Counted from the first letter of the stretch, positions 26,342 to 35,662 are shown. The stretch: 64,000 nucleotides of DNA from Pseudomonas graminis (GCF_013201545.1 NZ_CP053746.1:248001-312000); one strand, 5' to 3'. The notes: generated by a model from the letters alone, not told the origin. Program-made: numbers and translations.

Positions 26342-27640
26342 ATGAAGTTTTTACGTCTGCGCCCCACCACGGTGGTGCTGTTCATGCTGTGCGCCATGTA
26401 TTTCATTACGTACCTGGACCGCGTCAATGTCAGCACCGCCGCGGTCGGTTTCGGTAAAGAATTCAATCTGACCAAGACCGAGATCGGCATCGTCTTCTCG
26501 GCCTTCGCGTATCCCTATCTGATCTTTCAAATCATCGGCGGCTGGGTCAGCGACCGATTCGGTGCCAAGCGAACGCTGGTGGTGTGCGGGCTGATCTGGG
26601 CGAGTGCCACGGTGCTGACCGGGCTGGCCGGCGGCTTCGTTTCGCTGATCGTCGCGCGGATCCTCCTTGGCCTCGGCGAGGGCGCGACCTTCCCGGCAGC
26701 AACCGCCGCCATGTCCCGTTGGATTCCCAAGGAAAAACGCGGCTTCGCCCAAGGCATCACCCACGCCTTCGCTCGCCTCGGCAACGCATTGGCGCCAGCG
26801 GCGATGATCGCGGTGATGGCCACCTACGGCTGGCGCGAATCGTTTTATGTCTGCGCGGCCACCAGCTTCGTCTGGGTCATCCTGTGGATGGTGGTGTTCA
26901 CCGAGCACCCGAAAGACCACCCGCGCATCTCGAAACAGGAACTGGACACCCTGCCGCCGCCGAAAGTGAAGTCAAGCGTCGTGCTGCCGTGGGGTCGCCT
27001 GTTCAAGCGCATGGCCCCGGTCACGATCGTTTACTTCTGCTACGGCTGGACGCTGTGGCTGCTGCTCAGCTGGGTGCCGATGTACTTCATGAACATGGGC
27101 CTGGACTTGAAGGGCACGGCGATTTTCGCTTCCACCGTTTTCTTCGGTGGCGTGGTCGGCGACACCTTGGGCGGTATCGTCAGCGACCGTATTTATGCGC
27201 GCACCAAGGATCTGAATAAGGCGCGCAGCCTGATGGTTGCCGTGTGCCTGGGCCTGACGTTGCTGTCGCTGGTGCCGCTGATGTTCACCAAAGACATGCA
27301 CATTTCCCTGGCCTGCCTGGCGATCGGGTTTTTCTTCTCCGAGATGACCATCGGCCCGATGTGGGCGATTCCGATGGACATCGCGCCGGACCATTGCGGC
27401 ACCGCGAGCGGCATGATGAACACCGGATCGGCCATGGCCGCCATCGTCAGCCCGGTGGCCGCCGGTCTGTTGATCGACAAGTTTGGCAACTGGCAGCTGC
27501 CGTTTCTGGTCAGCATTATTCTGCTGGCGATTGGCGTCGTGCTGTCGTTCCGCATGAAGCCGCAGAACAAGTTTGAGTACGGCACACCTGCTGCGCCGCT
27601 GGCCCCGAATGTGGAACCCGCGCCGGTGATCAGTAAGTAA
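26342..27640 (+). CDS. MFS transporter (anion:cation symporter type)
   Basis: 432 residues, 12 predicted membrane segments. CAMYFITYLDRVNVSTAAVG near the N-terminus and GGWVSDRFGAKR between TM2 and TM3 are hallmarks of the ACS family that takes up organic acids and sugar acids. A TGGAGA ribosome-binding site precedes the ATG. Position between the aminotransferase and the hydratase suggests it imports the substrate of this pathway. Confidence 0.88.
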   Translation: MKFLRLRPTTVVLFMLCAMYFITYLDRVNVSTAAVGFGKEFNLTKTEIGIVFSAFAYPYLIFQIIGGWVSDRFGAKRTLVVCGLIWASATVLTGLAGGFVSLIVARILLGLGEGATFPAATAAMSRWIPKEKRGFAQGITHAFARLGNALAPAAMIAVMATYGWRESFYVCAATSFVWVILWMVVFTEHPKDHPRISKQELDTLPPPKVKSSVVLPWGRLFKRMAPVTIVYFCYGWTLWLLLSWVPMYFMNMGLDLKGTAIFASTVFFGGVVGDTLGGIVSDRIYARTKDLNKARSLMVAVCLGLTLLSLVPLMFTKDMHISLACLAIGFFFSEMTIGPMWAIPMDIAPDHCGTASGMMNTGSAMAAIVSPVAAGLLIDKFGNWQLPFLVSIILLAIGVVLSFRMKPQNKFEYGTPAAPLAPNVEPAPVISK

Positions 27641-27704
27641 AGCGACAACGGAAGCCGCCTTTGGGCGGCGTTCTCACGCGAGCAACCTGAATGGAGAACC
27701 CTTT

Positions 27705-28469
27705 TTGGACACTGACACCCAACCTACGCGCCTGGCACAGCTGATCGTCGATGCCCAGAACAAACATGACCTGTTGGGCGAGCTGAATTTCGAGCTGAAC
27801 CCGCCTGACCGCGACGCGGCCTACCTCACGCAACAGAAAATTCTGCGCTTGCGTGGCGTTGAAGCGGGCGGCTGGAAGATCGGTTCGAAGTCTGCGGACG
27901 GGCCTATTCAAGGCTCTCCCCTGCCCCGCGATTGCCTGTTTCCATCGACCGGCACACTGGACCGCAGCGTCTATCCGCCGGTGGGTCTGGAACTGGAAAT
28001 CGCCTTCCGTTTCAACCGCACCTTCAGCCCGCAGGATGAGGCGTACAGCGACGACGAGGTCATGGCCGGCATCGGCGAAATGGCGGCCTCCATCGAGGTG
28101 GTGTCCAGCCGGTTTGCGGCGTGGCCGAAGATCGAGCCGCTGACGCAATTGGCTGATCTGCTTAACCACGGCGCCTTGGTGGTGGGTGATTTCGTACCTT
28201 ACGATGTGTCCTTTCCCTTCGTTGAGCCGACGCTGACCTTCACGGTGAATGGCGAGAGCATTGTGCCTTCCAAAGCCGCCAATCCCGCAGGCGATCCGCG
28301 ACGATTGCTGCCGTGGCTGGTCAACCATCACACCCTCAACGGTCTGCCGTTGCCCGAGGACTTCGTGATCACCACGGGCTCTTACACTGGCATGCACTTC
28401 GCCCAGGGCATGGCTGAGGTGCTGGGACAGATCGACGGGTTGCCGCCGGTTTCATTGACACTGGCCTGA
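27705..28469 (+). CDS. 2-keto-4-pentenoate hydratase/fumarylacetoacetase-family enzyme
   Basis: 254 residues from a TTG start, chosen because GGAGA lies seven bases upstream and no in-frame ATG fits; the nearby ATG at 27691 is in another frame. GWKIGSKSADGPIQGSPL, the metal-binding GLELEIAF and PWLVNHH..LPLPEDFVITTGSYTG place it in the MhpD/4-oxalocrotonate decarboxylase group, which hydrates or decarboxylates unsaturated 2-keto acids. Third gene of the operon; an intrinsic terminator follows. Confidence 0.8.
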   Translation: MDTDTQPTRLAQLIVDAQNKHDLLGELNFELNPPDRDAAYLTQQKILRLRGVEAGGWKIGSKSADGPIQGSPLPRDCLFPSTGTLDRSVYPPVGLELEIAFRFNRTFSPQDEAYSDDEVMAGIGEMAASIEVVSSRFAAWPKIEPLTQLADLLNHGALVVGDFVPYDVSFPFVEPTLTFTVNGESIVPSKAANPAGDPRRLLPWLVNHHTLNGLPLPEDFVITTGSYTGMHFAQGMAEVLGQIDGLPPVSLTLA

Positions 28470-28493
28470 CGCTTTACCTCGCTGCCATAAAAA

Positions 28494-28517
28494 ACCCGCC
28501 GAGCTGGCGGGTTCTTT
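28494..28517. terminator. bidirectional terminator between hydratase and malic enzyme genes
   Basis: AACCCGCC-GAGCT-GGCGGGTT stem with A residues before it and CTTTT after it, between two convergent genes. Confidence 0.85.
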
Positions 28518-28531
28518 TCGCTGTGCAGCTT

Positions 28532-30208
28532 TTAGTCAGGGCGGCGAACATACGACCGGTAAACCGGCTGCCAGAAGTCCTTCTCGATGGCCGCTGTCAA
28601 TTCATCTTCCGATTGCGGTGGCGCCACACTGTCGCGCTGGGCCGCCATGCCGACGGCGAACGCGATGCGCTTGCTGACCGACTGAACATCCCGTAACGGC
28701 GGCAGCATCTGTCCTGCCGCTGCGCATTCAGCCAGTGCCTGGGCCGACGCCATCAGCATGCCATCGGTGACGCGGGTGGCTTTACTGGCGATAGCGCCGA
28801 GGCCAATGCCGGGGAAGATGTAGGAGTTATTGCACTGCGCGATGGGAAAGGTTTTGCCCAGCACCTCAATGGGTAGAAACGGACTGCCCGTCGCCACCAG
28901 CGCCTGCCCGTCGGTCCATTGCAGAATGTCCTTGGGGTGCGCTTCGATCTGCGAGGTCGGGTTGGACAGCGGCATGATGATCGGCTGCGGACAGTGGCTG
29001 TGCATCGTCTCGACGATCTGCTGGGTGAACAGTCCGGCCTTCCCTGACACGCCAATCAGCACCGTAGGTTTGGCGTTGCTGACCACCTCCAGCAGGGAGG
29101 GCCAGTGGGCGCTGAAATCCCAGCCGTTGAGTGAGTCGCTGGAATGGGCGAGGCGCTGTTGGAAATCGTAGAGGCCCGGCTGGCGGTCGGTCAGCAGCCC
29201 TTTGCTGTTGAGCAGATACACCTGGCTGCGCGCCTGGTCTTCAGACAAGCCTTCAAGCTGCATGGCAGCGATGATCTGCTCGGCGATCCCACAACCCGCT
29301 GACCCGGCGCCTACGAACGCGACGGTCTGATCGGACAAGCGCTGGCCCTTCATCTTGCAGGCGGCCAGCAAGGTGCCGACGGTGACAGCGGCAGTGCCTT
29401 GGATGTCATCGTTGAAGCAGCAGAGCTGATCGCGAAAGCGCGCCAGCAACGGCATGGCATTGGTCAGTGCGAAGTCTTCGAACTGCAGAATGGCTTCCGG
29501 CCAGCGGCGCTGGACGCCCTCGACGAATGCCTGCACGAACCCATCGTATTCGGCGCCGCGCACACGCTCCTGGCTACGGCCGAAATACAGCGGGTCCGCC
29601 AGCAGTGCCGGGTTGTTGGTCCCGACGTCGAGCACCACCGGCAGCGTGTAGGCTGGGCTGATGCCACCGCATGCGGTGTACAGCGACAACTTGCCGATGG
29701 GAATGCCCATGCCGCCGACGCCCTGATCACCCAGGCCGAGAATGCGCTCGCAATCACTGACGACGATGACTTTGACGTTGTCTTTGGTGACGTTGTTGAG
29801 GATTTCGTCGATGCGGTCTTTGTCGGCGATGCTGATGAACAGGCCGCGATGACTGCGGTAGATGCGGGAAAATTCCTGGCAGACCTTGCCGACGGTGGGG
29901 GTGTAGATGATCGGCAGCATCTCGTCGAGGTGGTCGTCGACGACGCGGTAGAAGAGTGTTTCGTTGGAATCCTGGATCGAGCGCAGGAGGATGTGTTTGT
30001 CCAGATCGGTCGCGCAGGCCTGGTACTGGTGATAGGCGCGGCTCGCCTGTTGTTCGATGGTCTCGACGCGTTCGGGCAGCAGTCCCTGCAGGGCCAGGGC
30101 TTCACGCTCGTCGAGGCTGAACGCGGTGCCTTTGTTGAGAAGTGGGGTGCCCAACAACGTGGGACCGGCGAAAGGGACTTGCAAGGTGCGATCAGCGGCA
30201 TGGGTCAT
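28532..30208 (-). CDS. maeA: NAD-dependent malic enzyme
   Basis: 558 residues. It oxidatively decarboxylates malate to pyruvate. The malic-enzyme signature [14 protein letters not shown], the upstream [18 protein letters not shown], the Rossmann motif [17 protein letters not shown] and [12 protein letters not shown] are all present; the length matches the SfcA/MaeA type rather than the larger MaeB. It is convergent with the hydratase but carries the same operator 23 bases before its ATG, so the GntR regulator probably controls it too. This would feed a C4 product of the pathway to pyruvate. Confidence 0.93.
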   Translation of the reverse strand: MTHAADRTLQVPFAGPTLLGTPLLNKGTAFSLDEREALALQGLLPERVETIEQQASRAYHQYQACATDLDKHILLRSIQDSNETLFYRVVDDHLDEMLPIIYTPTVGKVCQEFSRIYRSHRGLFISIADKDRIDEILNNVTKDNVKVIVVSDCERILGLGDQGVGGMGIPIGKLSLYTACGGISPAYTLPVVLDVGTNNPALLADPLYFGRSQERVRGAEYDGFVQAFVEGVQRRWPEAILQFEDFALTNAMPLLARFRDQLCCFNDDIQGTAAVTVGTLLAACKMKGQRLSDQTVAFVGAGSAGCGIAEQIIAAMQLEGLSEDQARSQVYLLNSKGLLTDRQPGLYDFQQRLAHSSDSLNGWDFSAHWPSLLEVVSNAKPTVLIGVSGKAGLFTQQIVETMHSHCPQPIIMPLSNPTSQIEAHPKDILQWTDGQALVATGSPFLPIEVLGKTFPIAQCNNSYIFPGIGLGAIASKATRVTDGMLMASAQALAECAAAGQMLPPLRDVQSVSKRIAFAVGMAAQRDSVAPPQSEDELTAAIEKDFWQPVYRSYVRRPD

Positions 30209-30230
30209 GTCTGTCTCCTGTGCTTATTGT

Positions 30231-30246
30231 ATTTTGAATTCAATGT
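30231..30246. promoter_or_regulatory. operator copy 3, before maeA
   Basis: ATTTTGAATTCAATGT matches the perfect palindrome at 24984 in 14 of 16 positions, including the whole TTTTGAATTCAA core. Confidence 0.65.
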
Positions 30247-30300
30247 ACACCTTTGGCCTGGAAAGCCAATGCACGAATGGAAATCTGCGGTGCTTGAACT

Positions 30301-30743
30301 GGCCTCTTCCCGGCTGAAGCCGGTCCCACTAAACACCGCGTACACCCAAGGAATTGGCTCATGGCGCACACCCTGTGGGACCGGCTTTAGCCGGGAAGGC
30401 GTCGGGTGTCTCGCTGCAAATCGTGTGTTGTACATACCGGCCTCTTCCCGGCTGAAGCCGGTCCCACTAAATAACGCATACACCCCGGGAATTGGCTTAT
30501 GTCGCACACCCTGTGGGACCGGCTTTAGCCGGGAAGGCGTCAGGCGTCACGCTGCACATCTTGTGTTGTACATACCGGCCTCTTCCCGGCTGAAGCCGGT
30601 CCCACTAAACACCGCGTACACCCAAGGAATTGGCTCATGCCGCATACCTTGTGGGACCGGCTTTAGCCGGGAAGGCGTCAGTCGTCACGCTGCAAATCGT
30701 GTGTTGTACATACCGGCCTCTTCCCGGCTGAAGCCAGTCCTAC
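30301..30743. repeat. tandem REPIN array, 138-bp period
   Basis: Three full units and the start of a fourth begin at 30301, 30439, 30577 and 30715, exactly 138 bp apart. Each unit has a REP arm (CTTCCCGGCTGAAGCCGGTC), about 45 bases with ACACC..GGAATTGGCT, the inverted arm (GACCGGCTTTAGCCGGGAAG), and a linker with CGTGTGTTGTACATACCGG. Because 138 is divisible by three, an open frame runs through the array from inside maeA; it is not a gene. The array fills most of the 670-base gap between maeA and the next gene. Confidence 0.95.
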
Positions 30744-30878
30744 GTAGATACCCGTTCGCCCCATCGGACCGGCATTAACGATTGCCGCTGACACCCTCAC
30801 CCTCACGACTATCAACCTGCCATCACCCTCAGGCAAAATGCCGGACCTATGTAGGAATCATCCCCAGGAGTGGTCGGA

Positions 30879-31463
30879 ATGCGCTTGTTCAGTTTAAGAA
30901 CCCTGCTGGTCTGCACCGCGTTGGCTTCATGCCTGGGCATGGTCGGCGCGCAGGCCGCGACCAAAGCCCAACCTGCGCCGAAACCTTCCGGGCAAAAAGT
31001 CGCGATGCTCGGCGGCAAATTTGCCTTCACCCTGCCGAAGGACTACGTCAAAGGCCCCATGGAAGAGATCGACGCCAAGGCCAGAGCTGCAGGCGTCACC
31101 GGCTCGCTGTACATGAACAAGCCGGCCAAGCGCGTGGTGATCATCACCGAAACGCCGCTGCCCAATGACCAGAAGGTCGGCGCCAATGACAAGCCAACCC
31201 TCGACGGCATCATCGCCGACACGCTGCAACAGCAGCAGTCCAGCTACAAGGACTTCAAGAAGCTGGGTGAGAAGAAGATCGTACGAAAAGGCCTCGGCAT
31301 GCGTCAGCTGGACATCTCAGGCAGCGTAGACGGCGGCCGGGTGTTGAGCACGACGATTACAGCGGCCTACGGCAAACGAACCGCGATGGTGAACGTCATC
31401 TCCCTGGCGAAAGACGCCAAGGCCCACGCGGAGGTGGTGAAGGGTGTGACCGGCGGGAAGTGA
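30879..31463 (+). CDS. Exported protein of unknown function
   Basis: 194 residues from the ATG at 30879, eight bases after AGGAG; a GTG at 30870 is also in frame. A signal peptide is clear (MRLFSLRTLLVCTALASCLG, cleavage near AQA/ATK). The mature part has FTLPKDYVKGPMEEID and RVVIITETPLPND, reminiscent of DcrB-like single-domain periplasmic proteins, but the similarity is faint. It stands alone between the REPIN array and the MNT-HEPN pair. Confidence 0.65.
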   Translation: MRLFSLRTLLVCTALASCLGMVGAQAATKAQPAPKPSGQKVAMLGGKFAFTLPKDYVKGPMEEIDAKARAAGVTGSLYMNKPAKRVVIITETPLPNDQKVGANDKPTLDGIIADTLQQQQSSYKDFKKLGEKKIVRKGLGMRQLDISGSVDGGRVLSTTITAAYGKRTAMVNVISLAKDAKAHAEVVKGVTGGK

Positions 31464-31570
31464 GGGTTGCTGCTTTTTCGGCAGCGGTTGCAGCCGAAAA
31501 AGCAGCGAGGGGATCGGCGTTAACTTTGAGCTTGTAGCCAAGCGTCTACATCCGACAAAAACGCACTAGC

Positions 31571-31945
31571 TTAGGCTACGGCTTCCTCGGCCATAGCCTC
31601 GCTGACCGGATCACCCGAGTAGTCGCTCAGGTTGCGCTGCTTGCGGAGGCCATCGAGGATGATCATTCGCTTTGGCTCGAAGCCGATGGAGAGAGGTAGC
31701 GTTTGAATCATGGTCTGGTGGTGACCTGGCTTGCTAGTCAGGGTACGGAATCCATTTGCTTGAAGTGCTGCGTTGGCGCCTTGCATGATGGATTTGTACG
31801 CCATGTCAAAACGCCCTTCGCTGCTCATCCCTGACAGCTTCGCGTCTTCCAGACTTCTCCTCGCCGCCGCCATCAGTCGCTCAACATTCGCCGGATCTTT
31901 AGGGATACTTTCCAACGCTCTGCCCAGCAGGTTTTCCAGCGTCAT
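31571..31945 (-). CDS. HEPN-domain protein (partner of the MNT nucleotidyltransferase)
   Basis: 124 residues, all-helical, with the HEPN-type helix RRSLEDAKLSGMSSEGRFDMAY (split across two segments) and the C-terminal RKQRNLSDY. The usual RNase motif R-x4-6-H is not present: the position of the histidine holds Asp (RN-LS-DY). It lies three bases after the nucleotidyltransferase gene in one transcript. Members of this pairing are toxin-antitoxin modules, but without the histidine a nuclease role is doubtful; a substrate-binding partner is possible. Confidence 0.7.
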   Translation of the reverse strand: MTLENLLGRALESIPKDPANVERLMAAARRSLEDAKLSGMSSEGRFDMAYKSIMQGANAALQANGFRTLTSKPGHHQTMIQTLPLSIGFEPKRMIILDGLRKQRNLSDYSGDPVSEAMAEEAVA

Positions 31946-31948
31946 AGG

Positions 31949-32539
31949 TCACTCCTTGTGAGGGCTCAGATCACGTTCCGAACCGATGACGAACAGCTTA
32001 GGCTTGGTCATCAGGTCACGCACGAAGCCGCCCCGCTGTGCTAACAATTGGAACCACTCTTGCTCCGGATACTGCTTGGGATTGATTTCTCTGCCCAAGA
32101 CTTCCTGTAGCGGATAAAGGTGGGTGATGAGCTCACCGAAATTCACCGTCCCGATCACCAGAAGGTCGATGTCGCTGGCGGATGTTGCCTTGCCCGCAGC
32201 GGTAGAGCCAAAGACGAAAGCCGTTTTGATTCGGTCGGATAAGGGGGCCAGGGCATCAGCGATGGGCGTGACTAAACCATCGGTCTTGCGCAGGATTCCG
32301 ACCAGCTCAGGAAAAACCACGCAATCCTGATTTGCCTGGTACTGCATTTGGTTACCTACGGGCGACTTGAGCAGCAATCCCGCTTCCACCATCTTGCTCA
32401 ACTCGCGACTCAGCGTTCCCGAGATTGTCCCTGTCAGCCGCGCAATCTCGCGTTGATGGTACTGACGTTCGGGGTGTAACAGCAGCAAAGCCAACACCTT
32501 GCGGCGATAGTCAGAGAACAGAAACTCACCAAGAGTCAT
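31949..32539 (-). CDS. MNT-type nucleotidyltransferase with N-terminal winged helix
   Basis: 196 residues from the ATG at 32539 (a GTG lies at 32548). Residues 1-70 form an ArsR/MarR-like winged helix (QREIARLTGTISGTLSRELS). The polymerase-beta-type NTase motif FGSTAAGKATSASDIDLLV (110-128) has GS and DxD intact. MNT proteins neutralise HEPN partners, in characterised cases by adenylylation. The DNA-binding domain and the inverted repeats just upstream suggest autoregulation. Confidence 0.82.
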   Translation of the reverse strand: MTLGEFLFSDYRRKVLALLLLHPERQYHQREIARLTGTISGTLSRELSKMVEAGLLLKSPVGNQMQYQANQDCVVFPELVGILRKTDGLVTPIADALAPLSDRIKTAFVFGSTAAGKATSASDIDLLVIGTVNFGELITHLYPLQEVLGREINPKQYPEQEWFQLLAQRGGFVRDLMTKPKLFVIGSERDLSPHKE

Positions 32540-32553
32540 GATAGCCACCGAAA

Positions 32554-32593
32554 TGCTGCTTTAAAGGCAGCAATTGAAGCCTTAAAAGCAGCA
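32554..32593. promoter_or_regulatory. operator-like repeats upstream of the MNT gene
   Basis: TGCTGCTTTAAAGGCAGCA (near-perfect 19-bp palindrome, 32554-32572) is followed after six bases by GCCTTAAAAGCAGCA (32579-32593), a second half-like copy. Position 15-54 bases before the start suits binding by the gene's own winged-helix domain. Confidence 0.6.
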
Positions 32594-32699
32594 GTGATCA
32601 AGCGTCCAGATTCGTTGTACACAATCGATCTGATAAGACGCGCCCTCAGCCTATCGCCAAGGCTGATTAATGGCGGTCATGCCTCGAAAGCCTCCACTC

Positions 32700-33335
32700 T
32701 CACCGCCTGCCCTCCGCTGCCATCCGCACCGCAAACCCGAACAACACCGTGCCCATCAACCAGCGGTGCACTGCCGCCCACCCCGGCTTCTGCGTCAGAA
32801 ACATCGCAATGGAACCCGCCGCCATGGCGACCATTGCGTTCACGCTCAGGCTGACCACTATCTGCGCGCTGCCCAAAACCAATGACTGGCTGAGCACGCT
32901 GGTGCCGTTGCCAATGGTGATGAATTGCGGCAACAGCGACAGGTAAAGCACCGCGACTTTGGGATTGAACAGGTTGGTCATCAGGCCCATGAGGAACAGC
33001 TGCCGGTTGCTGTCGTGCGGCAAATCCTTTACCTGAAACGGTGAGCGACCGCCCGGCCTTACGGCCTGCCAGGCCAAGTACAGCAGGTACGCGGCACCGG
33101 CCATGCGCAGCGTGTCGTAGGCATAGGGAACCGCCATCACCAAACCGGTGATGCCGAACGCCGCGCAGAGCATATAAAAGATGAAACCGGCTGCCACGCC
33201 GCCGAGGGAGATCAGACCCGCCCTGCGTCCTTGTGAGATGGATCGCGAAATGACGTAAATCATGTTCGGCCCTGGCGTCAGCACCATACCGAGGGCGATG
33301 AGGGAAAAAGCGATGAGGTTTGAGAGTTCGGGCAT
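32700..33335 (-). CDS. LysE/RhtB-family exporter
   Basis: 211 residues, six predicted membrane helices. The family signature is FSLIALGMVLTPGPNMIYV (residues 10-28), followed by GRRAGLISLGGVAAGF. Such proteins export amino acids or related metabolites. Single gene; the substrate cannot be inferred from context. Confidence 0.88.
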   Translation of the reverse strand: MPELSNLIAFSLIALGMVLTPGPNMIYVISRSISQGRRAGLISLGGVAAGFIFYMLCAAFGITGLVMAVPYAYDTLRMAGAAYLLYLAWQAVRPGGRSPFQVKDLPHDSNRQLFLMGLMTNLFNPKVAVLYLSLLPQFITIGNGTSVLSQSLVLGSAQIVVSLSVNAMVAMAAGSIAMFLTQKPGWAAVHRWLMGTVLFGFAVRMAAEGRR

Positions 33336-33640
33336 CGTAGGCTCCTGCCGGCGTCACGGAATGCACATCCGGACCGCGCCGAATTGCTGCCCTATTTCAG
33401 CCAACCTTTGTAGAACGGTCTATATACAGATGGCCGGAAAACACGCCATGACAGACGACACCCAACGCTGAGCCAGACGACACATGCATCACCGCACCCT
33501 GTGGCGACAGCCGGCGTGAATTATTTACTCAATAGTGGCAAAGGGCTCTTCCCAGCATCCCATTGGCGAGCGACACTCGGCGTCGTTGGTCGTGACCGAT
33601 GTATCAGTCGGGATGCTGCGTTATAACCCGGTGAAGCGCT
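33336..33640. other. 305-base gap between LysE and GGDEF genes
   Basis: Divergent promoter region. I see no gene, repeat or strong hairpin here; only the GGTGAAGC ribosome-binding site of the following gene stands out. Confidence 0.4.
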
Positions 33641-34720
33641 ATGAACACTTCGGTCCAAAAAGGTCTTTCCTTCGCCAGACGCATGTACCTGCCGCGCAGC
33701 ATCGGTCTGGGCATTGGCTTCTTCGCGGTGGCGGCGGCGCTGTACCCTTCCCATCCGCCAACCTGGGTATGGATCGCCATGATCGCCCACGGTTACGGCT
33801 GGCCGCACATGGCTTTCCTCCTCGCCAGGCGTTCCCCTCAGCCCTATGCCGCCGAGCGCCGCAACCTGATTTACGACTCGCTGGGCGGTGGCTTCTGGGC
33901 GGGAGCGATGGGAATCAGTCCGCTGCCCACCGTGACGGTGCTGTCGATGATGGCGATGAACAACATCGCAGCCGGTGGCTTGCGTCTGTTTGTGTTGGGA
34001 TCGCTGGCGCAGATCGCGGGCGCGCTGGCGGCGTACACCCTCTTCTTGCCGGCGTTGTTCCCCCATGTCACTCAGCTGCAGCTCTTCGCCTGCCTGCCCA
34101 TGCTGGTGATCTACCCGATGGCGATTGGGCTGGTCTGTTATCGCGTCGCCGTGCAGCTGTCCAAAAGCAAGAAAGCGCTGGAAAAACTCAGCACCACCGA
34201 CAGCCTCACAGGCCTGATGAACCACGGCGCGTGGAAGGATCGACTGGCGCTCGAATTCGATAAGTGCCAGACCCTCAACCGCCAATACAGCGTGGCGTTG
34301 ATCGACATCGACCACTTCAAAACCATCAACGACACCTACGGCCACATCACCGGCGACAACGTCCTCAAGCAACTCAGCAACACGCTGTGTGCCAGCCTGC
34401 GGCAGACCGATCTGGCCGGCCGTTACGGCGGCGACGAATTCTGCGTCATCTTGCCCGACACCACTCTGGCCCAGGCCACCGAGATACTCGAACGCCTGCG
34501 CCGCACGGTCCACGACCACGCCCACTCGGCCCTTCCCGATCTGAAACTGAGCCTGAGCATCGGCGTTGCGGCGCACGGCGCGCACCAGACCGACGCCGCC
34601 CAGTGGCTGCACGAAGCGGACATGGCGCTGTACGACGCAAAAAGCGCCGGGCGCAATCAGGTCACGCCGGCGCGGCCGTCCACCAAGGTGTGTGCGCACG
34701 AGGGCGCGGCGCTGGGGTGA
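33641..34720 (+). CDS. MASE2-GGDEF diguanylate cyclase
   Basis: 359 residues. The N-terminal about 170 residues are hydrophobic with four to five membrane helices and resemble the MASE2 sensor (YLPRSIGLG, HGYGWPHMAFLLARRS). The GGDEF domain starts near STTDSLTGLMNHGAW and has an intact active site RYGGDEF; an allosteric I-site RQTD lies five residues before GGDEF. It should make c-di-GMP under product inhibition, promoting biofilm and sessile behaviour. Single gene; two bases from the convergent accessory cluster. Confidence 0.9.
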   Translation: MNTSVQKGLSFARRMYLPRSIGLGIGFFAVAAALYPSHPPTWVWIAMIAHGYGWPHMAFLLARRSPQPYAAERRNLIYDSLGGGFWAGAMGISPLPTVTVLSMMAMNNIAAGGLRLFVLGSLAQIAGALAAYTLFLPALFPHVTQLQLFACLPMLVIYPMAIGLVCYRVAVQLSKSKKALEKLSTTDSLTGLMNHGAWKDRLALEFDKCQTLNRQYSVALIDIDHFKTINDTYGHITGDNVLKQLSNTLCASLRQTDLAGRYGGDEFCVILPDTTLAQATEILERLRRTVHDHAHSALPDLKLSLSIGVAAHGAHQTDAAQWLHEADMALYDAKSAGRNQVTPARPSTKVCAHEGAALG

Positions 34721-34722
34721 AT

Positions 34723-35610
34723 TCAGCGCTTCATGCGCCTCAACGTTTCGAACAGCGTAGGGACAGCCGTTTCCTTCAGATAGGCAGCGATGATCTCGCG
34801 AATGGAGCGTTCAGGCTGGGTATGCGAATCAGTGTCAGCACATGCCTTATCCGCTGCGGGCGCATCACTGACATCAGGCTTCGTACCCTTCAAGAACGGC
34901 ACGCTGCCAGAGAGATCGTATACCTCCTCAGAAATGTTCCGGATCCAGTTTTTTTGATCAAATGAAAAATGGTGGAATTGCCGGCCAAAGTCAGCAACCA
35001 CGTTTCCATTTTCAGAAAATTTGTTGACGATCTGCTCGAGGAAATGAAAATTCAGGCTGCTAAACGGGCTGTAATCGACGTCCAATGCAAAACGCAGAAA
35101 GCCGCGATCAATGGCTGTCGTGCTGAAAGCACTTCCCTTCAATATGCGATGGGCAGTGTTGGCACTTTCCTCATTGAACGAGTAAGACACTTCGTGGCCT
35201 TCCGTATCAAACCGGTTAAGAGGCCGCTGCGGGATGATTTCGCGTCCATTGTCCGTTCGCCGGTAATGAGCAATGGACCAAGCCAGATCGTCCACATAGC
35301 CAAGGTCGGCCTCTTCTTCGCTCGCGAACTCATAGACTGCCGTCAGTAGATTCCGGTCTTCAGGCAATAAAAAAAGCGTGGGAAACAAGGCCGTCATGGC
35401 GGGATCGTATTTCACGGTGGCTGGCTCAAAAGTATGGCCATTAAAAAGCCGTGACATCATCAGCCCTTTTCCGCTGATAGTGACAGGTGACTCGGGTATT
35501 TGCTGCGCGCCTTGGGGTGAAGCGCTCAAAGCCTCCTTGATTTCGGGTTGAGTGATAGCCAACGAGGAAGCGGACTGAACATTGATCTTTTCTGGAATTG
35601 AAATACTCAT
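34723..35610 (-). CDS. Unknown protein, accessory cluster
   Basis: 295 residues from the ATG at 35610 (GGAG eight bases upstream). No signal peptide, membrane helix or catalytic motif recognised. The N-terminal 45 residues are Ser/Pro/Gln-rich and low in structure, then SPVTISGKGLMMSRLFNGHT. Such a segment could be a secretion signal for a contact-dependent system, but that is conjecture. Last gene of a four-gene minus-strand cluster with an AT-richer composition than its neighbours. Confidence 0.55.
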   Translation of the reverse strand: MSISIPEKINVQSASSLAITQPEIKEALSASPQGAQQIPESPVTISGKGLMMSRLFNGHTFEPATVKYDPAMTALFPTLFLLPEDRNLLTAVYEFASEEEADLGYVDDLAWSIAHYRRTDNGREIIPQRPLNRFDTEGHEVSYSFNEESANTAHRILKGSAFSTTAIDRGFLRFALDVDYSPFSSLNFHFLEQIVNKFSENGNVVADFGRQFHHFSFDQKNWIRNISEEVYDLSGSVPFLKGTKPDVSDAPAADKACADTDSHTQPERSIREIIAAYLKETAVPTLFETLRRMKR

Positions 35611-35662
35611 CACAAATACTCCACTGAAGTCCGCCCTCGCCTAAGCGAGGACGGCATGAGTC

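Noticed and set aside
30301..30743. CRISPR-like regular repeats
   Set aside because: The whole 138-bp unit repeats, including what would be spacers, and the core is the dispersed REP sequence. No cas genes.
29399..30778. 459-codon plus-strand open frame containing repeated peptide blocks
   Set aside because: Antisense to maeA and then running through the 138-bp REPIN array, whose period is a multiple of three; repeats in the product are only translated REP DNA.
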